Shown here in pieces: positions 60,265-64,000 of a stretch of 64,000 bases of DNA. The position numbers were made by a program, and so were the translations under genes. The notes under the pieces were generated by a model, which was given only the letters and a program-made list of their open reading frames with translations, was not told the DNA's origin and did no database searches. Location: contig NZ_AP023356.1 in assembly GCF_018324205.1 (NCBI RefSeq), positions 8,190,501 to 8,254,500 of the forward strand. The letters are read 5' to 3'. How positions within the stretch are numbered: position 1 is the stretch's first letter; every line of letters begins with the position of its first letter. This DNA comes from Actinoplanes ianthinogenes. Its GTDB lineage: Bacteria > Actinomycetota > Actinomycetes > Mycobacteriales > Micromonosporaceae.

Positions 60265-60352
60265 CCCGCACGACGCGCGTAGCGGTCGTGCGGGGGCCGG
60301 GCCTCGCGAGCCGACTGGCACGGAGCTGCGAGTCGTACCGTAAAAAATCAGA
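60265..60352 (-). terminator. terminator of the GNAT gene with 3'-end motif
   Basis: CCCGCACGAC (60265-60274) and GTCGTGCGGG (60285-60294) form a perfect 10-bp stem. In minus-strand order, the motif TTTTTTACGGTACGAC (60332-60347) comes first, 21 bases after the GNAT stop, then this hairpin. Confidence 0.7.
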
Positions 60353-60373
60353 CAGCGAACCGGAAGCGGACGG

Positions 60374-61093
60374 CTAACCGGTGTAGCGGAAGCTGGTGAA
60401 GACCACGTCCGTGCTGTGTTCGAAGCCGAGGCGTTCGTAAAGGCGGATCGCGGTGTCGTTGTCGTGGACGGTGTGCAGGAACGGGAGCTCGCCCCGGGCG
60501 AGGATGCCGGCCGCGACGGCCAGGGTGAGGCGGGCGCCGAGGCCCTGGCCGCGGAACTCCGGGTCGGTGCAGACGGCGGAGACCTCGGTCCAGCCGGGCA
60601 TCCGGAAGCGTTCGCCGGCCATCGAGATCAGGCGGCCGTCGCGGGAGCGGATGCCCAGGTAGCGGCCGAGGTCGATGGTGCGTTTGCGGAACGGGCCGGG
60701 CTGGGCCCGGGCGACCAGGTCGAGCATCTCCGGGACGTCGTGCTCGGTGAGCGGGACGGCTTCCGGGTCGTCGGCGGCGGTCATCGCGGTGCCGACCATC
60801 TGTACGCCCTGCAGCCGGACGTCCTCCACCCAGCCCGGCGGCGGGGCCAGGGCCGGGCCGGTGAGCAACGCGTAGTCGGTCAGCGTGGCGAGGTCTCGCC
60901 AGGCTGCCGGGTCGGCCGGGTCGCTCACGGCGCAGAACGGGGAGATGTCGGGCTGGTATCGGGCGGCGTCTCCGGCGGCCTCGGCATAACCGGCCTGAGG
61001 CCCGGAGAGGGCGGCCCACACGGGGTTGTTCAGCACCCCTGTGACCCTGCCCTCTCCGGGCTGGTCGCGCCAGTCGTTATCCGACACGCTCAC
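60374..61093 (-). CDS. GNAT-family N-acetyltransferase (FR47-like)
   Basis: The 239-residue protein has a divergent N-terminal half (NNPVWAALSGPQAGYAEAAG, ARYQPDISPFCAVSDPADPA) and a C-terminal GNAT half. The latter carries TEVSAVCTDPEFRGQGLGAR (acetyl-CoA loop RGQGLGA), HTVHDNDTAIRLYERLGFEH and VVFTSFRYTG. This two-part form is that of FR47-like enzymes. The substrate is unknown. GTG 61093 was taken as start; GTG 61087 is also in frame. Confidence 0.87.
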   Translation of the reverse strand: MSVSDNDWRDQPGEGRVTGVLNNPVWAALSGPQAGYAEAAGDAARYQPDISPFCAVSDPADPAAWRDLATLTDYALLTGPALAPPPGWVEDVRLQGVQMVGTAMTAADDPEAVPLTEHDVPEMLDLVARAQPGPFRKRTIDLGRYLGIRSRDGRLISMAGERFRMPGWTEVSAVCTDPEFRGQGLGARLTLAVAAGILARGELPFLHTVHDNDTAIRLYERLGFEHSTDVVFTSFRYTG

Positions 61094-61185
61094 CCGGTCA
61101 GTGAATGTTCAGTTACTGACAGTGGACGAATAATCGGACTTCCGGCACCTAAGGTGGATCGTTGCACGGTCGGCAGGTTCAGCTG

Positions 61186-64000
61186 TCACGCGAGCAGCGC
61201 CGCCGGCCGGGTCGCCTCGATCAGCGCCGGGATCTCCGTCGGCCACAGCGGCTTCGCGAAGTGGTAGCCCTGACCGTACTGGCAGCCCATGGTGTCCAGG
61301 GCGACCCGCTGCCCGGCCTCCTCGATGCCCTCGGCGACGACGGCGAGGTCCAGATTCCCGGCGAGCGTGACGATCGCGTCGACCAGGGCGTGCTGCTGGC
61401 GGCTGGTCAAGATGTCGTCGATGAACGATTTGTCCAGCTTAAGCACGTCCACCGGCATCTGCCGCAAGTAGCTCAGGGAGCTGTAGCCCGTACCGAAGTC
61501 GTCGATCGCGACCCGGACCCCCAGGGCGCGCAACGCGCGCAGGTCCTGGACCACCTTGGCGGCGTCCTTGAGCACCAGGCTCTCGGTGACCTCCAGCAGC
61601 AGCCACTCCGGCCGGGCACCGGCCGCGGCCAGCGCCGAGCGGACCTGCTCGACGAAGTCCGGGGCGAGGAACTGCCGCGGCGACACGTTGACGCTGATGT
61701 AGCGCAGCGAGGTGTCCGGGTCGGCGGCCTTCCACGCGGCGAACTGGCGCAGCGCCTCGCGCATCACCCAGCCGCCGATCCCGATGATCGTGCCGTTCTC
61801 CTCGGCGGCCTCGACGAAGTGGAACGGGCCGAGCAGCCCGCGGGTCGGGTGCTGCCAGCGGACCAGCGCCTCGACGCCGGTGACCCGCTGGTCGACGAGC
61901 TCGACGATCGGCTGGTACTGCAGCACGAACTGCTCGTCCTCGATCGCCTCGTGCAGCTGGGTACGCAACTCCAGGCGCTGCACCATGGCGTGCGCCAGGT
62001 CGCTCTGGTACCGCTGCCAGCCGGCCTTGCCCATCCCCTTGGCCAGGTAGAGCGCCAGGTCGGCGTGCCGCAGTAGCTCGGTGGCGTTCTCCGCGTCCCG
62101 GTTGGTGGCGACGCCGATGCTGACCTTGCCGCTGACCGCGTGCAGGCCGCCCTCGCCGTCGGTCACCTCGACGGGCGCCTCCAGCTCCGCGACGATCCGG
62201 GTCGCGACGTCCTCGGCCGCCTCGGCGCTGTTGCTCTGCTCGACCAGGATGGCGAACTCGTCGCCGCCCATCCGGGCCGCGGTGCTGCCGGCCCCGATGA
62301 TCGCCGAGATCCGCTGGGCCACGGCGACCAGCAGCTGGTCGCCGACGGCGTGCCCGAGGGTGTCGTTGACCTCCTTGAAGTCGTCCAGGTCGACGAAGAG
62401 CACGCCGAGCGTGGCGCCGTCCCGGGAGGCGACCATGAAGGCCTGCTCCAGGCGGTTGCGGAACAGCACCCGGTTGGCCAGCCCGGTCAGCGAGTCGTGG
62501 AACGCCTGGTGGGTGAGGTCGTCCTCGAGGCGGCGCTGCTCGGTGACGTCGCGCAGCGTGACCACCAGGCCGTTGACGGTCGGGTCGTCCTGGTGGTTGC
62601 GCATGTCGCAGTCGATCAGCACCCGGCGGCGGCCGGCGCCCCGCGCGGTCAGCTCGACACCACTCAGCTCACCGTGCCCGCGGCGGAGCCGGCGCAGCAC
62701 GTCCCGCAGCGCGTCCTGGGCGTCCTCGGTGATCAGCGCGGCGAACGGGGTGCCGGCCGGGATGATCGCGCCGAACATCGAGGTGGCCGACGGGCTGGCG
62801 TACCGGACGGTGTCGTCCTCGCCGATGATCAGGATGACGTCGGCGGCGCTCTGGATCAGCGTACGGAAGTACGCCTCGCTGTCGCGCTGGTTCACCTCGG
62901 CGGTCAGCGCGATCCGTTCCAGCACCACGGCGATCTGGGCGCCGAGGGTCTCCAGCGACGGGCGCACCATGTGCAGCACGTCCTCGGCGGCGCCGAGAAT
63001 CAGCTGACCGTGCCGCTTGCCGCCGGGCACCGGCTGGGTGGCGAACAGGACCAGCGGGAACCCGCCCGCGTCGATGCCGACCGGCAGGTCCTCGGCGGCC
63101 CGCCAGTGCACGGCCACCTCGGCAGTGCCCGGCACCTGCGGCGGCAGCACCAGGTGGTACGCCTCGCCGGGCGGCATCAGGCGGCCGATGGCCTGCCGGA
63201 GTGCCGCGATCACGTCCCGCTCGGTGCTGGCCGCGAACAGCAGCGAGCCGGCCTCGCGCAGCGCCCGCTCCCGGGCGAGGCTCTGCCGCTGGGCCAGCGC
63301 CAGGTCCGCGACCCGGGCCAGCACCAGCAGGAACATCACGGCGGCGGCGGCCGCGATGATCGGCGCGTCGACGATGCCGCCGCGGACGATCTCGGCCGGC
63401 CGGCCCTGGATGTCCTCGAAGCAGAGCACCGCCGGGGCGATCAGCGCCGCCGCGGTCAGCCAGACCAGCCGGTGCCGGCCCATCTCCGCGCGGGCGCGCT
63501 TGGCCGGCTCGGTGAGCTCCCGCATCGACGGACGCAGCGCGGTGTAGCCCATGGTCGCGTAGAACACGATCCAGCCCAGGTCGACCGGGCCGCCCAGCGT
63601 CCAGTCGCTGCGCAGCTGGGACTGGCCGTAGCAGATGTCCGAGATGAGCAGGCCGACCATGGCCAGGCCGAAGCCGCCGAGCGCGGCCGGGCGCTTGCCG
63701 GTGGCGGTGAACATCCGCAGGATCATCGCCAGAGCCAGCACGTCGCCGAGCGGGTAGCCGACCGAGACGACCTTCTCCAGGACCGAGAGGTCCTCCGCGC
63801 GGGTGAACGGGGCGATCCAGTACACCCAGGCCAGCAGGCCCAGGCCGACGGTCGGGACGAGCGCGTCGAGCAGCGCCGCCCGGTTGTCCCCGCGGCCCCG
63901 GCGGGCGCGGATGAACATCAGGAACGCGGCGGTCAGCAGCGGATAGACGAGCAGGTAGAAGACGTCGTTGAAAGCGGGGAAGCCGGGCTGCTCGCCGACC
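61186..64000 (-). CDS. PAS-GGDEF-EAL membrane protein, 5' end outside window
   Basis: The frame is open through the right edge, so the start is missing; at least 938 residues are present. The N-terminal part has about nine hydrophobic segments, with FNDVFYLLVYPLLTAAFLMF, LLDALVPTVGLGLLAWVYWI and VGYPLGDVLALAMIL. A GAF-like stretch follows, then a PAS domain (FRTLIQSAADVILIIGEDDT), GGDEF with LTGLANRVLF and an intact RMGGDEF, and EAL with TGVEALVRWQHPTRG, LLEVTESLV, DDFGTGYSSL, LKLDKSF and VAEGIEEAG. Both catalytic domains look intact. It shares its sensor type with the three other GGDEF proteins. Confidence 0.93.
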   Translation of the reverse strand, partial: VGEQPGFPAFNDVFYLLVYPLLTAAFLMFIRARRGRGDNRAALLDALVPTVGLGLLAWVYWIAPFTRAEDLSVLEKVVSVGYPLGDVLALAMILRMFTATGKRPAALGGFGLAMVGLLISDICYGQSQLRSDWTLGGPVDLGWIVFYATMGYTALRPSMRELTEPAKRARAEMGRHRLVWLTAAALIAPAVLCFEDIQGRPAEIVRGGIVDAPIIAAAAAVMFLLVLARVADLALAQRQSLARERALREAGSLLFAASTERDVIAALRQAIGRLMPPGEAYHLVLPPQVPGTAEVAVHWRAAEDLPVGIDAGGFPLVLFATQPVPGGKRHGQLILGAAEDVLHMVRPSLETLGAQIAVVLERIALTAEVNQRDSEAYFRTLIQSAADVILIIGEDDTVRYASPSATSMFGAIIPAGTPFAALITEDAQDALRDVLRRLRRGHGELSGVELTARGAGRRRVLIDCDMRNHQDDPTVNGLVVTLRDVTEQRRLEDDLTHQAFHDSLTGLANRVLFRNRLEQAFMVASRDGATLGVLFVDLDDFKEVNDTLGHAVGDQLLVAVAQRISAIIGAGSTAARMGGDEFAILVEQSNSAEAAEDVATRIVAELEAPVEVTDGEGGLHAVSGKVSIGVATNRDAENATELLRHADLALYLAKGMGKAGWQRYQSDLAHAMVQRLELRTQLHEAIEDEQFVLQYQPIVELVDQRVTGVEALVRWQHPTRGLLGPFHFVEAAEENGTIIGIGGWVMREALRQFAAWKAADPDTSLRYISVNVSPRQFLAPDFVEQVRSALAAAGARPEWLLLEVTESLVLKDAAKVVQDLRALRALGVRVAIDDFGTGYSSLSYLRQMPVDVLKLDKSFIDDILTSRQQHALVDAIVTLAGNLDLAVVAEGIEEAGQRVALDTMGCQYGQGYHFAKPLWPTEIPALIEATRPAALLA

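Overview
The window is about 72% G+C with dense, mostly monocistronic genes. It looks like the chromosome of a filamentous actinomycete, most likely Actinoplanes-like (Micromonosporaceae). Pointers are two AfsR/SARP-type BTAD regulators, a DUF397 protein, a GlnX-GlnH pair, an ECF41 sigma factor, a DUF4242 protein, F420-type oxidoreductase remains, several membrane-bound GGDEF proteins, and many apparently leaderless genes whose start codon lies about 7 nt after a TANNNT hexamer. No rRNA, tRNA, prophage, insertion sequence or CRISPR array was seen.

Layout. 1-7 kb: the end of a methyltransferase, a copper CopC/CopD protein, phosphoglucomutase and a GGDEF-EAL protein, with hairpin repeat arrays at two convergent junctions. 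7-11 kb: a repeat-rich membrane protein, a G-rich tandem array and 6-phosphogluconate dehydrogenase. 11-18 kb: a MazF-like toxin, an ANTAR-PAS-PP2C phosphatase, glnX-glnH, a TetR/MFS efflux pair, GNAT and Nudix. 18-25 kb: a large AfsR-type regulator, a DrrAB-like ABC exporter, RDD, a lipoprotein and a truncated haemoglobin/NIPSNAP pair. 25-35 kb: an erythromycin-esterase-like protein, a secreted lipase, a second MFS pump, a NeuD-like acetyltransferase, glgX, a diguanylate cyclase and a MerR/lytic transglycosylase pair. 35-45 kb: DUF72, a deletion scar holding MarR and luciferase-like remnants, DUF397, a GH32-like protein without catalytic residues, DUF1810, HAD, HEAT, a GntR-regulated membrane gene, DoxX-ECF41 and bluB. 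45-64 kb: YjbR, cutA, PhoD plus discoidin, a secreted HNH nuclease, a lipoprotein, a CPBP protease, a PNPOx-like protein, a GH16 glucanase, an acetyltransferase/TetR operon, Nudix, a BTAD regulator with DUF4242, a further diguanylate cyclase, an acyl-CoA-dehydrogenase-like flavoprotein, GNAT and a GGDEF-EAL protein running off the right edge.

How parts work together. pgm, gnd and glgX serve central sugar and glycogen metabolism. Four GGDEF proteins, two of them with EAL, share a related multi-span membrane sensor and make the window rich in c-di-GMP turnover. GlnX-GlnH is an amino-acid sensing pair, here without the PknG kinase and next to a phosphatase. PhoD, the nuclease, lipase and glucanase form a scattered secreted-hydrolase set.

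The least explained features are non-coding. Two arrays of a roughly 53-bp hairpin repeat (period about 64-72 bp) lie at convergent gene ends. A dispersed 3'-end motif (TTTnCGGTACGCC) recurs after stop codons next to terminator hairpins. Other tandem arrays lie at 9.1-9.4 kb and 38.7-39.1 kb.
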